DNA from: CAZQKW01 sp964594075
Lineage (GTDB): Bacteria; Desulfobacterota; WTBG01; CAIYCZ01
Assembly: GCA_964594075.1 (NCBI GenBank)
Contig: CAZQKW010000069.1
Coordinates: 1 to 15,531 of the forward strand
Direction: 5' to 3'
DNA: 15,531 bases
A program made the position numbers and the translations under genes. Under the pieces are notes generated by a model. That model worked only from the letters and a program-made list of their open reading frames with translations. It ran no database searches and was not told the origin of the DNA. This document shows positions 15,271 to 15,531 of the stretch, in pieces. Position 1 is the first letter of the stretch. The number at the start of each line of letters is the position of its first letter.

Positions 15271-15420
15271 CTATTTTGTTTCCTTATGAAGGGTATGGGT
15301 ATGACAGAACCGGCAGTATTTTTTTAGCTCCAGTTTACTTGTTGTCTTCTTTTTATTTTTTGTCGTGTTATAATTTCTCTGTTTGCATTGGGAACATGCA
15401 AGCGTAATAATATCTCTCAT
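15271..15420 (-). CDS. rpmG: 50S ribosomal protein L33
   Basis: This 49-residue protein was found by direct translation. It starts MRDIITLACSQCKQRNYNTT and continues with a Lys-rich stretch, KLELKKYCRFCHTHTLHKETK. L33 is a small component of the large subunit near the E site. The two CxxC pairs (CSQC at about residues 9-12 and CRFC about 25 residues later) mark the zinc-binding form; zinc-free paralogues lack them. The ATG has AAGG about ten bases upstream. It lies between tuf (65 bases upstream) and tRNA-Trp (72 bases downstream), consistent with the common tuf-rpmG-secE-nusG neighbourhood. The spacer to the tRNA contains a short GCGTGAA tandem and a TGACT/AGTCA inverted repeat, neither with a clear role. 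Confidence 0.96.
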   Translation of the reverse strand: MRDIITLACSQCKQRNYNTTKNKKKTTSKLELKKYCRFCHTHTLHKETK

Positions 15421-15484
15421 GAATAGTCATCCTTAACAGAATAGAGGATACTGGATATTAGTTCTACTTATGACATCTGCCTTA

Positions 15485-15531
15485 TTATTCAATAATGTCA
15501 CTGATTACCCCAGCGCCCACCGTCCGGCCAC
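15485..15531 (-). CDS. tuf: Elongation factor Tu, C-terminal fragment (cut by window edge)
   Basis: The last fourteen codons before a TAA stop (15485-15487) read GRTVGAGVISDIIE, the conserved C-terminus of EF-Tu (EGGRTVGAGVV in many species). The rest lies outside the window. Its place upstream of rpmG, tRNA-Trp, secE and nusG is that of tufB, while the copy at the opposite edge follows fusA as tufA does. The two fragments cover opposite ends of the protein, so they cannot be compared here. Confidence 0.93.
   Translation of the reverse strand, partial: GRTVGAGVISDIIE

Noticed and set aside
1..15531. CRISPR arrays, insertion sequences, prophage or defence genes
   Set aside because: No spaced repeats, transposase, integrase or defence-type domains were seen; every coding region is a core housekeeping gene.

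Overview
The window is a contiguous block of core information-processing genes, all on the minus strand. In transcription order (right to left) they are: the 3' end of a tuf gene (EF-Tu), rpmG (L33), tRNA-Trp(CCA), secE, nusG, rplK (L11), rplA (L1), rplJ (L10), rplL (L7/L12), rpoB, rpoC, rpsL (S12), rpsG (S7), fusA (EF-G) and the first bases of a second tuf gene. The rif-type cluster (L11 to beta') and the str-type cluster (S12, S7, EF-G, EF-Tu), which are far apart in E. coli, are joined here and bracketed by two tuf copies in the same orientation.

The source is a bacterium with Gram-negative-style RNA polymerase. RpoB (1373 aa) and RpoC (1378 aa) carry the large insertions also found in proteobacterial enzymes. 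Gene order, two tuf copies, a one-helix SecE and the beta N-terminus recall Desulfobacterota/Geobacter-like or Nitrospirota-like lineages. That placement comes from memory of sequences and is only a suggestion. Base composition is intermediate by eye, with A/T-rich spacers, and the genes show no sign of foreign origin.

Layout: 1-32 start of the downstream tuf; 33-164 leader with an A/T palindrome; 165-2273 fusA (TTG start); 2274-2428 spacer with a direct repeat, competing hairpins and an anti-Shine-Dalgarno-like sequence; 2429-3322 rpsG and rpsL; 3323-3448 A/T-rich spacer with a candidate promoter; 3449-11760 rpoC and rpoB; 11761-11899 spacer with three consecutive hairpins; 11900-14086 rplL, rplJ, rplA, rplK; 14202-14973 nusG and secE; 15122-15198 tRNA-Trp; 15271-15420 rpmG; 15485-15531 end of the upstream tuf. 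No gene-free stretch exceeds about 155 bases.

The products work together in gene expression: RNA polymerase beta and beta', its elongation factor NusG, six ribosomal proteins, the elongation factors EF-G and EF-Tu, a tRNA, and the SecE translocon subunit. I found no novel multi-gene system. The observations worth a second look are in the spacers: the rpsG-fusA and rplL-rpoB structures, a candidate promoter that would let the str part be transcribed separately, and non-standard or ambiguous start codons (fusA TTG, rplJ GTG, secE).
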